Below, one piece after another: positions 1 through 10,100 of a stretch of 64,000 nucleotides of DNA. The number at the start of each line of letters is the position of its first letter. Position 1 is the first letter of the stretch. The stretch is taken from contig NC_020189.1 of NCBI RefSeq assembly GCF_000315915.1, positions 434,001 through 498,000 on the forward strand, read 5' to 3'. Origin of the DNA: Henningerozyma blattae CBS 6284. Its lineage: Eukaryota; Ascomycota; Saccharomycetes; Saccharomycetales; Saccharomycetaceae. Under the pieces are notes generated by a model. That model ran no database searches and was not told where the DNA came from. It saw only the letters and a list, made by a program, of their open reading frames with translations. A program made the translations under genes and the position numbers.

Positions 1-1193
1 GAAACGAGATGGAAAAAAAATATTTAAAAATAAAGGCAAAAAATATATTTATATTAAATATTAAAATGATGCAAATGAAACAAACGAACTATGCAAATTT
101 GTCAATTACACTAAGTTCTGTTCCAATCTGAGTTCCTTATCGATGAGATCTCTGTGGATACTGTTGTTGGAAGGATATGATGAAAAAAAAATGTAAAGAG
201 GGCTGTACACAAGCTTAACACATTTAACACACTTTTTTTTAATGTGTTAGACTGACAAATGTTTTACAAATAAAGTTACAACCGTTCTACCTTTAGTCTT
301 AGAAGAAACTAAGCCAAGAAATAAGAAAAAAAAAAAAACAAAAAAAAACTAAAACATTAGTACATTTAGCATTTAGGCCAATTTTGATTTCTTAAAGTCA
401 TTTATCCCCTAGCAATCTATTTTTAAACTAAGACTTCTACACTTTTCACTTTTCCACTCTATTTCATTTTTCAAGGGCTGCCGAGTTCTTATTGCCCTAA
501 AAGTTGCTGCAACGGTTTCTTTGCCACAGTCTCTACGAGAATTTACCGTGGAAATGTTTTTCCTTTAAAGGTGCTATAGATAATCCGGATATCCGAAATG
601 GGCCTTATTTCCATGGAAAAAAATGAAAAATGAAAAAAATTAAAACAACTAAAAAATATTTGGCACGTGGTGAAAAAACATAGCACGTGATATTTTAGGG
701 TTATTGTAGAACATCAACCCTATTTTTATTACTCAATACCCAGGGTTACTTTGAATTGTCACGTGTATTATGGAGTTCCCGTTTAGGGATACAATTCTTG
801 AAGTTTTTCAAAATTTGGTAGTGTGGTAGAAATGACTATTGATGCGGTTAATTGACAAAATACGTATATAAGCAAAATCGATGAGATTAGTCTAAAACTG
901 GAAATAAGTATATCGGATCTATTTAGATGCTTATTATAGAAAGACCTTTAAGTTGGAGTCTAAATTCTCTCACCAAAATACGTGTTTGTGCCATCAGTAA
1001 CTTCTATTGATGGCGTTGTTAGTTTATTTTTTTTGAAAAGAAAGATAATAATAGAATTAAGGATAGAAAAAAAAATATACACAAATAAAAATAAACCTAG
1101 AAATATATTCATTACATTATACACTAAAACTAAAAAAAGCATAAACAAATTGTGGGAATATAGGAACAAAACGAATATTCAATTATATTCAAT
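1..1193. other. Intergenic region upstream of BAS1
   Basis: I see no gene here. The short open frames between about 960 and 1281 are low-complexity Lys/Ile/Phe-rich and look spurious. The stretch holds poly-A/T tracts, three CACGTG sites (listed separately) and a perfect 10-bp palindrome CGGATATCCG at 586-595. That palindrome is a CGG-N4-CCG arrangement of the kind zinc-cluster factors can bind. The distal part is probably flank of a gene beyond the left edge. Confidence 0.6.
664..765. promoter_or_regulatory. Three CACGTG E-boxes upstream of BAS1
   Basis: Exact CACGTG hexamers lie at 664-669, 684-689 (20 bp apart, start to start) and 760-765, about 430-530 bp before the BAS1 ATG. CACGTG is the core bound by yeast bHLH factors such as Cbf1 and Pho4. 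Pho2, a Pho4 partner, is also the partner of Bas1, so phosphate or sulphur control of this promoter is conceivable. That link is inference. Confidence 0.4.
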
Positions 1194-3674
1194 ATGCCCA
1201 ATTCAAGAAATAAAAATGTGTCGAGTAATGGGAAACTTTCGAAATCCTTTGTTCAAAAAGGCGGTTCATTTGATCCATTAGATGTCACTAAGTCCTTAGG
1301 GTTTCAAATTAACCGTAAGATTGGCAGGAACGTTTGGTCAAAAGATGATGATAAAAAATTGACCGGATTGGTTCAAGCCCTTTTGATAGAGATGGGGTTC
1401 CCCAATGGTATTAAGGATATCAAATCTATAGAACATTCAACAGATGTCTCTCAACAATTAAATTGGGATTCATTAGAAGCACATTTTGTTGAGCCACGTA
1501 GGCGTGGTAAAGATTTGAAGAAAAGATGGACTGCCTCATTAGACCCCAATTTGAAAAGAGGTCGATGGACGGATGATGAAGATAAAATCCTTTTAAAAGC
1601 TTTCCAGAAACATGGTCCACATTGGTTGATCATTGCAGCAGAAATACCAGGTAGAACTGAGGATCAATGTGCCAAACGATATACTGAAGTATTGGGTCCT
1701 AATAGTAAAGGTAGACTCCGAGAATGGAGCGTAGAAGAGGATTTATTATTGATAAGTAAAGTGAAACAGTATGGAACTAAATGGAGACAAATCTCTTCAG
1801 AGATGGAATGTAGGCCTAGTCTGACCTGTAGAAATCGCTGGAGGAAAATTATTACTTTAGTCGTGCGTGATAAGGCAGATCCAAAAATTTCAGAAGCTGT
1901 AAGAAAGCATCAAGAATTAACAAAGACTAATCAAAATCCCCCTTCCAATTCTCCGTCTCCATCACAACCTCAACCACAAAACAATTCAAATTCAATGAGT
2001 AATTCTATCACTCATGAAATGCCTCTACCAACCAGATTATTACAGCAAAATACTAATCTAAGTATATCCAACAAAAATACAACCCCAGCAAATTCTCCAC
2101 CACATTTGATTAGACCTTTATCTGTGCCACTCCCCATGAATGCAAGCCACGTTAATAACTTGATGAATAATATGAACAATAATAACATCGGGAGATTTCA
2201 TCGTCCAATGATGGCTAATAGCACAGGGAATAGCCCAATTCCCATGAACGCATTATTATCAATTAGAGGTCTCGATAATATCTCAACATCGTCACCATCG
2301 CATAATATTCATAATAATAACTCAACACAGGATAATTCTCACACAAATAATAAAATCGAAAATACATTCTATCATTCCCATACCCAATACGCATCAGACG
2401 GAATTTCTTGTATTTCAAATTTAAATTCATTTAATAATCCTAATAATAAATCATCTCCAGAGTGGACTGTAACATTGAAGGACTCGAAAGAGAAAACCAT
2501 TACTCAAGAAACTTTAAATAATGAGAGTATAATTTCATCTTTAGTCAATGAAGCTAAAAAGCATTCCCTGAAAATAGTCATTAATTCGCACATACATCAA
2601 CATTATTGCGTTCATAGAGATACAAATTCATTATTACCAACATCAACTAATCACTCTCTAGAGATGAATACAAATACACATACTAATACCATCTCACAAA
2701 ATAGAACTTTAATGAATACTCAAAGCCCATCACCAAGTTTTATGAATATTGGTGAGTATAGTAATAATAAATCCACTGATAATTCAAACGCATTAACTTC
2801 TCCAAATTTCCATTTAACCTCACCACCAACAACATCTTTTAGTCCGGGGCCAAGCATCACTTATCCATTAATGATACACCCTTCTTTTCAAGATCAAAAC
2901 TCAAATCCTTATATCTCCTTTAATTCGAACACTGATGACTCAAAGCAGTATACTTTGAATAACGGAAGAGAGCCTCTATATGAGAGATTTGGCCACTCCA
3001 GAAAGTCACATTTTAACAAATTAACAACATACTTAAAACCAAAACTATCTTCATCAGGATCATCTACTCCTGTTAATAATTCTAACCCTAATAACAATAG
3101 TTTTCCAAAGAATAATAATATTCACTCGCCTATAGGGCCTAATACTTCAATTTCCCAAGTTATAAATAACACAGGGTCACTAGACTCTCCAAACAACCAT
3201 CTAGGCTTTAATAATTCTCAACTAAATTCTAATACAGAGTTAGCTTTAAAGGAACAATTCAATTTAAGGCGTCCTCATATATCAAATAATTTTAATTTGT
3301 TAAACATGCCATTTAAATCGCCAACAGATACTAACGCAAGTAATGGGAAACATAGTGTTCCATCTGCAGAAGATGATGATGGCACAGATTTCTGGGAAAA
3401 TCTAAGAAATCTGGCGGGCCAACCGACTCCAGATAATCCTCAATTTGCTCCATCTGCCTTAGAAGAAGATTATGGGATTTTTTTCAACTTTTTTGATAAC
3501 GAGCAAAGACTAGCAAATCCAGGAACTCAATTTTATGATGGCAATAAGCATATTTCTCATGGAGGTAGCAGGTATGTACATGAGCAGCTTTATGAAGAAC
3601 AAGAATCGGGTGATGAAGATGAAGAGTATGAAGATGAGGAGGAAGAGGAGGATATTACTGGGTATGGTAGCTGA
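1194..3674 (+). CDS. BAS1: Bas1-like Myb transcription factor
   Basis: This 826-residue protein resembles Bas1, the Myb-family activator that works with Pho2 on purine (ADE) and histidine biosynthesis genes (S. cerevisiae 811 residues). The N-terminal quarter holds the DNA-binding repeats. A divergent first repeat spans about 42-115, with an insertion. A clear second repeat at about 121-170 starts GRWTDDEDK, and a third at about 174-222 contains REWSVEEDLLL and WRQISSEM. The rest is Asn/Ser/Pro-rich and low complexity, ending in a strongly acidic Glu/Asp tail near 805-822. The start is the first in-frame ATG and gives a normal N-terminus. It is followed on the same strand by COA1, with SKG1 beyond; S. 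cerevisiae also has BAS1 beside SKG1 on chromosome XI. Expected location is nuclear. The length and repeat layout make the call firm. Confidence 0.92.
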   Translation: MPNSRNKNVSSNGKLSKSFVQKGGSFDPLDVTKSLGFQINRKIGRNVWSKDDDKKLTGLVQALLIEMGFPNGIKDIKSIEHSTDVSQQLNWDSLEAHFVEPRRRGKDLKKRWTASLDPNLKRGRWTDDEDKILLKAFQKHGPHWLIIAAEIPGRTEDQCAKRYTEVLGPNSKGRLREWSVEEDLLLISKVKQYGTKWRQISSEMECRPSLTCRNRWRKIITLVVRDKADPKISEAVRKHQELTKTNQNPPSNSPSPSQPQPQNNSNSMSNSITHEMPLPTRLLQQNTNLSISNKNTTPANSPPHLIRPLSVPLPMNASHVNNLMNNMNNNNIGRFHRPMMANSTGNSPIPMNALLSIRGLDNISTSSPSHNIHNNNSTQDNSHTNNKIENTFYHSHTQYASDGISCISNLNSFNNPNNKSSPEWTVTLKDSKEKTITQETLNNESIISSLVNEAKKHSLKIVINSHIHQHYCVHRDTNSLLPTSTNHSLEMNTNTHTNTISQNRTLMNTQSPSPSFMNIGEYSNNKSTDNSNALTSPNFHLTSPPTTSFSPGPSITYPLMIHPSFQDQNSNPYISFNSNTDDSKQYTLNNGREPLYERFGHSRKSHFNKLTTYLKPKLSSSGSSTPVNNSNPNNNSFPKNNNIHSPIGPNTSISQVINNTGSLDSPNNHLGFNNSQLNSNTELALKEQFNLRRPHISNNFNLLNMPFKSPTDTNASNGKHSVPSAEDDDGTDFWENLRNLAGQPTPDNPQFAPSALEEDYGIFFNFFDNEQRLANPGTQFYDGNKHISHGGSRYVHEQLYEEQESGDEDEEYEDEEEEEDITGYGS

Positions 3675-4065
3675 CTTAGGTAAATTCCCCTAGTTTTTAA
3701 CGCCTTAATATAATATTATTGTTCTCACGCTCACAAGATTTAAATATTCAAATTATTATCATATATTTATAGATCACTCTAATTTGTACTATTATTTTAT
3801 AAAATTTGTATCATATTCAATCTTTATAGTTAATCTAATTTTTTACCCAATTAATGCCCTATTTTGAAAGTGTCGCTTAATTTCCAAGGTTTGCAGTCGC
3901 TCACAACATTCTCGCATTTCATAAGGGAGTAAAGAGCTATTAAAAAAATCACAACTTTATCAAATAAGATCTATACAAATAAGTGAATATAGTGTCGAAA
4001 ATAGAAAAGCAGTGTAAAATTCCATTCTAATATATTTACAATACTCAGTTCATCTGTATAAAACC
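3675..4065. other. BAS1-COA1 intergenic region
   Basis: No gene is visible. This stretch must hold the BAS1 3' end and the COA1 promoter. A CCAAT at 3847-3851, about 215 bp before COA1, is a candidate site for the Hap2/3/4/5 complex, which activates respiratory genes. A five-base match alone is weak evidence. Confidence 0.4.
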
Positions 4066-4647
4066 ATGTTTAAATTGCCAAGTAGAAATTTAAGCTCAAT
4101 AGGATTCAAAACTTTAACAGTTCAAAATATAGCAAGAGTTAATCGTTGCAGTGCCAGAACATTGATAACGCCCTCTATACGTCTATTGCAAGCACAAGCT
4201 AGTGACAATGCAGGTAAAAAGATGACTATTGATTGTGAATTACCTGATCCAACCAAGGGTAAGAGACGTCAACAATTAGCGCTCGGAGGATTTATCGTCG
4301 CTATTGCTGCCTCCTTAGCTATAATTTTTAATTATGAGAAGACAGAATCGCCAATTGTGACACACACATTTTATTATCTTCGTAGATCACCTAAATCTAA
4401 GGAGCTTCTCGGAGAAAATATTGCGTTTGCAGGGATTGTTCCTTGGGTTTATGGTGAATTAAATCAAGTTGCAGGGAATATCAATATCAGTTTCTACGTC
4501 AAAGGTGACAAGAATATTCCTGGTGAAGTAAAATTAGTTGCCGATAGAAAGAACCGCAATGAAGAATTTTTAATTCATGAATGGTCATTAACAGCAGACG
4601 GAAAAACGATAAATTTATTATCAGATAGTGGAACAAGTTCCATCTGA
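4066..4647 (+). CDS. COA1: Cytochrome c oxidase assembly factor Coa1
   Basis: This 193-residue protein matches Coa1, a mitochondrial inner-membrane factor that helps early maturation of the Cox1 subunit, linking Mss51 to Shy1 (S. cerevisiae 197 residues). Residues 1-45 are Arg/Ser-rich with no acidic residue, as expected of a mitochondrial targeting sequence. One membrane segment lies at about 71-89. The following soluble part, with HTFYYLRRSPKSKELLGENI and an IVPWVYGELNQ stretch, is the conserved family domain expected in the intermembrane space. COA1 is next to the SKG1/AIM20 and BNR1 genes in S. cerevisiae (YIL157C-YIL159W), matching the neighbours here. The first ATG gives a good presequence, so I kept it. 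Confidence 0.9.
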   Translation: MFKLPSRNLSSIGFKTLTVQNIARVNRCSARTLITPSIRLLQAQASDNAGKKMTIDCELPDPTKGKRRQQLALGGFIVAIAASLAIIFNYEKTESPIVTHTFYYLRRSPKSKELLGENIAFAGIVPWVYGELNQVAGNINISFYVKGDKNIPGEVKLVADRKNRNEEFLIHEWSLTADGKTINLLSDSGTSSI

Positions 4648-5224
4648 TGCGTTATTGCATTATAAGCTTGTATCCAGTCTGTTAATCCTTGTTTATATTT
4701 ATTTCTATATTAATTTTTTTATGTCGTCTTAGGCTCGAACTAATTCGGCATTGTATATATCTAATATTTTTCTATACATCAAATATTAGTATATTTATTC
4801 TTCTTAGACACTAATGAATATATTATGTAAAGGTTCTTAATTTTAAACCATTAGTACGTCTTTTTCTAGAGAAATTAATCAAACTGTAAAAATCTAAAAT
4901 AAATTGTGAATGGTTTAATGATGTTTTTCGTGTGTTATATATTGTAAGTCTGATACAACGGGAGTTTACACAAATATAGATATTTACGAAATAATTAAAA
5001 AAATGGTAGTAAAATGCAAGCATTTAAAATTGTATTATAAATATTTAAAAAACATGGCATACAGTCTTTAATTCACTAGTGCCTAAGTTAGAAAAAAAAA
5101 TTAACCTAGAAGTTTCAAATTGGCCTATTTATTGTATCGTAACTATGAATGGCATGGTCTACCATCTTAGCATATACAGTTCTATAATTGTGTATAATAA
5201 GTAATATCAAATTATAAAGAATTC
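4648..5224. other. Convergent COA1/SKG1 intergenic region
   Basis: Both flanking genes end here, so this is terminator DNA. It is AT-rich with several TATATA-like stretches of the kind used by yeast 3'-end processing. A 66-codon frame on the minus strand at 4823-5023 looks random. I see nothing else. Confidence 0.5.
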
Positions 5225-6253
5225 TTATTTTTTATTTTTAGTTGGTTTTAACCCTTCTATGAATTGTCTTTTATTTTCCGAATAATTAGTAAATTCATTT
5301 TCATAATAATCTTCTTCTAAAATTTCATTTGATGTTTCATTTTCAGAGGAATCATGATTTAAATGACTTTTACGTTTATATTTGCCTAGCATACGTTCTT
5401 CATCTCTTGTGGGTGAAGCCGCATTATTCTCCAACGATATGGAAGATTGAGTAAAATCTCTGCTAGAGCTTTCTAAGACGTTTTCTATTATACCATGTTT
5501 GGATATTGAATTAGTACTTGAGGAACGAGTACGTAAAGACGAGCCTGATTGGTTTGGATGATTATATGGGTTATTAAACGATGGTAAATCAGAGGTTGAA
5601 GTACGGCGTGGGTAATATGAGCCAAAATCTTGACTGTAAAGGTTCTTTCTAAAATCTGAATATTGAGCCCTTGCCAACATTTTACTGGAATTGGTTAATT
5701 GTGAATTATTATCTTCTGAATCTTCACCAAATATGTTAGCGACACCGTCTGGCATAATGGGTACCATCTGGTCATAAGTGCTAACATTTTTTGGATCAGT
5801 ATAAGGTATTTGGTTACGTTTAATATTTTTTGAACCATTTAATTCCTCAGTGGAGTCTTCCTTCAGTTCACCTTCCTGTATGAATATATTTAATTTTTTC
5901 CTGTAAGCAGGTACGAATGATTTGCTATTTTTCTTGTGTCTATATGGTGTAGCATTGGAATCATAATTTTTTTCATTATCTTCACCATCATTTGAAAGTT
6001 GTGAACCTTCTCGAGATGGCTCACTAGCTGAATTATTATCTATAGATTTTTTACGTTGTTGTAATATATGTAAATGATTGAATGCATCAAATTCTGTATC
6101 TTCATGTACTTCTTGCTCTAATTGCACATCCTCTAGATCTTCACGTTTCAACCTTCTCTGCATATGTAACCAAAATGCACCTGCAACTATGAGACCCAGT
6201 CCTACTGGAATACCGACTGCACAACCGACCGCTGTAGATGTATTTCCAGTCAT
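5225..6253 (-). CDS. SKG1: Skg1-like single-pass membrane protein
   Basis: This 342-residue protein resembles Skg1, a bud-site transmembrane protein that affects cell-wall polymer composition (S. cerevisiae 355 residues; its duplicate there is AIM20). One membrane segment lies near the N-terminus at about 8-30, with conserved GCAVGIPVGLGLI, followed by a charged, Ser-rich cytoplasmic tail. Shared patches include YDQMVP, QDFGSYYPRR and the C-terminal NEFTNYSENKRQFIEGLKP. The frame is open upstream to 6385, but the extra 44 residues are His/Thr repeats translated from a TG-rich DNA tract. The ATG at 6253 matches the family start (MTxxTSxAVGCAVG), so I chose it. It lies downstream of BNR1 on the same strand. 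Confidence 0.88.
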   Translation of the reverse strand: MTGNTSTAVGCAVGIPVGLGLIVAGAFWLHMQRRLKREDLEDVQLEQEVHEDTEFDAFNHLHILQQRKKSIDNNSASEPSREGSQLSNDGEDNEKNYDSNATPYRHKKNSKSFVPAYRKKLNIFIQEGELKEDSTEELNGSKNIKRNQIPYTDPKNVSTYDQMVPIMPDGVANIFGEDSEDNNSQLTNSSKMLARAQYSDFRKNLYSQDFGSYYPRRTSTSDLPSFNNPYNHPNQSGSSLRTRSSSTNSISKHGIIENVLESSSRDFTQSSISLENNAASPTRDEERMLGKYKRKSHLNHDSSENETSNEILEEDYYENEFTNYSENKRQFIEGLKPTKNKK

Positions 6254-6273
6254 TGTTAGTATATATTTATATG

Positions 6274-6311
6274 CGTGTGTGTGTATGTGTGTGGTTGTAT
6301 GTGTGTGTGAA
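6274..6311. repeat. TG/CA microsatellite in the SKG1 leader
   Basis: An imperfect run of TG dinucleotides with TATG interruptions lies 20-60 bp before the SKG1 ATG. In the sense direction the leader is therefore CA-rich. It keeps the reading frame open upstream and would mislead a longest-ORF gene call. Confidence 0.7.
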
Positions 6312-7140
6312 TTGCTATGACGGGGATATATGATATTATATCTATAGTTATGAATACATATTGAAAATGAAATTGCCAAATGCACAATAAGTTCGAGTCT
6401 TATTTCTTAGTATTCCTCTATTATTTGAATGTATGATTTGACAGATGCAAGTAACCACTGCTTCAAAGATAGTTTGATCAGTATAGAGTTCCTGATGAAT
6501 ATTATGAAATAAATCTTGATTTTGACTAAATTCTCGATTTGTGGAGCTTATATGAAATGAAATAATTAGTACTAGCCTGATTCATGTAAAGAAGTTGAGG
6601 CCGAAATAATACTCTGTGCAAAGGCAGATCTGTTATAAACCAACATCATCAGGAGAATGTAGTTAGCTCAAGCAATAAAGTGACTAGGATGATAGCAATT
6701 AGCTGTCATGTAATTTTAGGAAAAAAAACTAGCAAAATAGAAATGGTAATTGCGGTATTTTCGTGGTTTCTTACTTTTCCTTTTCGGGAAACTGGAAGCT
6801 CTCGAGGCAGGAAACCAAAACAACAAAAATTTGAAATATTTAAAAAAAAATATTTAAGAAATTCCAGAACTTGAAAATATAGGAATTCAGGGAGTTCGCG
6901 AAAAATAGTGGGTGCAATCCAAAACAAAACGTGCCTATCACGTGTCTACCTCCAAAATAGTCACAGCATGTCCTAACTCATACAAAATTGACGCGTAACG
7001 GTTGCCAATTCCTTAAGTCGTAATGTTATAGGTTTGATAGTACTTCAGTTGAAGGACGAATCCTCAGACATTCTTGGCGAACAAATTAGAGGACACCATA
7101 GTACGCATCAAAAGAGACGTCTTCGTGGCTTAGGGGGCTC
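6312..7140. other. BNR1-SKG1 intergenic region
   Basis: This is the SKG1 promoter and BNR1 terminator; both genes are on the minus strand. A CACGTG lies at 6939-6944. Two antisense frames of 64-73 codons at 6680-6927 are Phe/Ile-rich or Arg/Lys-rich and look random. No gene is supported. Confidence 0.5.
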
Positions 7141-10100
7141 TTATATCTTTTCCAGATCCTTACGTAGATTGGCTGTTCTTTCCCATAAGTCGTCTTGTGA
7201 AAGACGACTTGGTATTTGGTCCATTTGGTCCAGTCTCTTAGAGCTTTTTCTTCGCCGTACCGCCGTAGTCGGTTGTTCCACTCCACGAAGTTTCTTCAGC
7301 AATTGGTCAACTGCATCTTGTTGGTCTTCTTCAATTTCATCCATTGAACTATCCCATTGAGCTTGAATCTTGGAATCTAGTAGCTGTCTTCTTTGCTCAT
7401 AGACTCTATCAGCTTCTTCTTTTTCAATATTCTCCTTGGCACACTTTCTAAACAACGTTAAAAATTCAGATATACTCTTAAAGAAAGTAATCTTATTGTT
7501 CATATCGTCCGGATCTTCTCCAAAGTATACCAATAACTTCTCTAAATCAATGTTGGTTAGGGTGAACTTGTCTTGCAAAATGGTTCTCTTATTGGCAGCT
7601 CGGATTACTTTGTATTTCACTTTATCCAAGATATTGTCTTGGGGATGTAAATTTTTCTTATTAGATAATTGGCCCTTTTGAATTGATCTGTGTACTGTGT
7701 TTATCTTGCTGGATAAATCATCATATTCTAATTGTAGATGATCTAGTGTAACATTACCTAAATTTTCCACTTTCCGTAGATCAGAAGTGAAGTAATATAA
7801 TTCTGGATATCGAACACGAATTAATCTTTCAATGAAATGTAAAAATGATGCTTTACTCTCACTATTTGACTTAATATATGTCAATTTATTTAAAGAACTT
7901 AATCGGATACCATCCACCCCTTTCTTATTCATGAAATTGCCAATAGCAACAATAATATACAGCACACTTTTCAAACGTTGGGAATTCTTAATAGCATTAA
8001 TGGCTTCATCTAATCTTTCTAGCTTAAACATTAAATCATAATAATCCTTTTCATAGGTTAGAAGCATCAATAGACATTGAGATCTTTCTTTCCAATACGA
8101 TCTTAGATTATAACATAAAAGTAAAAAAATATGATCTACCCGGCTTAATTCAGAAATATCTTTAGTAGGTTTACTACCTGGAGTTTTATAATCAATACTA
8201 TACGGTTCAAAAGTTCTACAGATATTAGATGGGATATTTGTTAGATCTTCGTTATTGAAAAATTCAATAACACTTAAGTTCTGATTAATTGAAATATCAC
8301 ATTGTAAAACTTTTTCGAATAAATCTTGAGGTGATATTTGTGAAAACATATGTAGATTTATACCAAATTGTTGAGCTAATTCTCTTGGTAATAAAGTTAA
8401 TACTTTATTTTGCGTCTGGTCCTTTGGATTACGACGTTTAATAACAGCATCCTTAGAATAGAAAATATCTTCGACTTCTGAAAAGATACCTGTGTGTTCT
8501 AATTCTTTAATAATAGATAAACGTTGGTCATCATCTTCCCATAATGACGCACCAGTTCTAGATACTTTTTCCCAATGGATTTGTTTCATATTTTTTGTAG
8601 GCGATATTATTAGGGCATCCAGGAAGGATTTGGTTTGTGAAGTTGTAGAAGCTTGGGCAGTATTTGACTGGACTTTTTTGAATGGAGATAATTCAACACC
8701 ATTGCTATCACTTTTATTAACGAATGGTAAAGGAGGAGGAGGGGGTGGAGGTGGAGGTGGAGGTGGAGGTGGTGCTGAATTAGCTTGGACAGTAGTGTCA
8801 GAAGAATCAGCATTTAGAATATCATTAGGTTTACTGGCATTGAGTATAGCAGGTAAGGGAGGGGGTGGAGGAGGTGGAGGTGGAGGAGGAGGTACTGGTG
8901 TTTGTATAGCTGAGGTTGGTGATGAAAGCTGACTGTCTATGCTCTCGAAACTTTCAGTAGAGATAGTCTGGAGAATATTTGGTAGTGGTGGGGGAGGAGG
9001 TACTGGAGTAAAACTAGTTGCCATTGATAAAGAATACGGCTTGCTCTTTTGCTTTATTGGTGTATTAATTTCATTATCTAATTCTTGAATCGTCTCCATT
9101 TCATCTGGTAATAAGTTTCCATCATGGATATTATTATTTCCTAGGGGAGAACATAGTTCAGTATTTAAAAATGCAGTTAAAGAAGATACTCTTTTACTTT
9201 TGCTTATTGATAATGGTTTTTGTTTCTTAGAGCCTCCCAATGAATTATTATTGCTAGGATTTCTAAATAAATCCGGTGTGATTGGACTCTTTAAATTTTC
9301 AAATATGGATGATGATCTTTCTAATGTTAAATTAGTTTCAAACTTAGAATGACTTAATAACTGATCATAATTTTTTTGTAATTCTTTCCGTTTAAATTCA
9401 GTGATATGAAGTTTATCTTGTAATTTAATAATTTCAATATCTTTTTGGCCAGTTTCTTCCTTTAACTTGTCAATTTTAATATATAATTTGTTGATATCTG
9501 TATCTTCTTTATCTTCAGTTGAAACAATTTGTTCTCTTAAAGTAGCCAATTCCTTTTGCAGTTGCTTCATTTCATCCATTGCTCTTCTTGCAACATCATC
9601 TGAATATAAAGAATCTAAAAATTCAGTGACTGAATTATTCATAATACTTGCTGTGTCTGAAGTTGAAAGTGAAGTAGATGAAGATCCTGAGGTAAGTTTA
9701 TTATTAAAAATGCTATCTAATAAATTATCTAAGATAACTTTAGATGTCTTTATAATTTCACCTGATTCTTTTGTTGTTCTTGATTGAATAATTTTTAAAA
9801 GTGAATCTAATATCATCATTATAGGAGTTTCTAATTGAGTGTCCCTCGTTTGAGTAATTAATTGTTGTAATTGTGAGCCATAAGATATATTTTTCAATAG
9901 AGCATCTTTGGGAGATTTTTCTTGATAAATGATATTTTCCATTTTTTGATATTTTTCAATTTCAGTGATTAATTCATCATTATTTAAATTTTTCATTAAT
10001 GCTAATAAATCATGAATCTTACATTCTTTTAATCTTATAATCATATCGAATTTATTAACGATATTAACTTTTGTTTGAATGATTGATTGTAAAAGAAACA

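Noticed and set aside
5255..5290. Centromere element III-like TTTTCCGAA
   Set aside because: It lies within the SKG1 coding region, lacks the rest of the consensus and has no neighbouring element I. No centromere was found in the window.
6254..6385. Longer SKG1 protein starting at 6385
   Set aside because: The added 44 residues come from a TG microsatellite and His/Thr repeats, and the family start matches the ATG at 6253.
8492..8932. 146-codon glycine-rich frame on the plus strand
   Set aside because: It is the antisense of the proline-rich FH1 region of BNR1.
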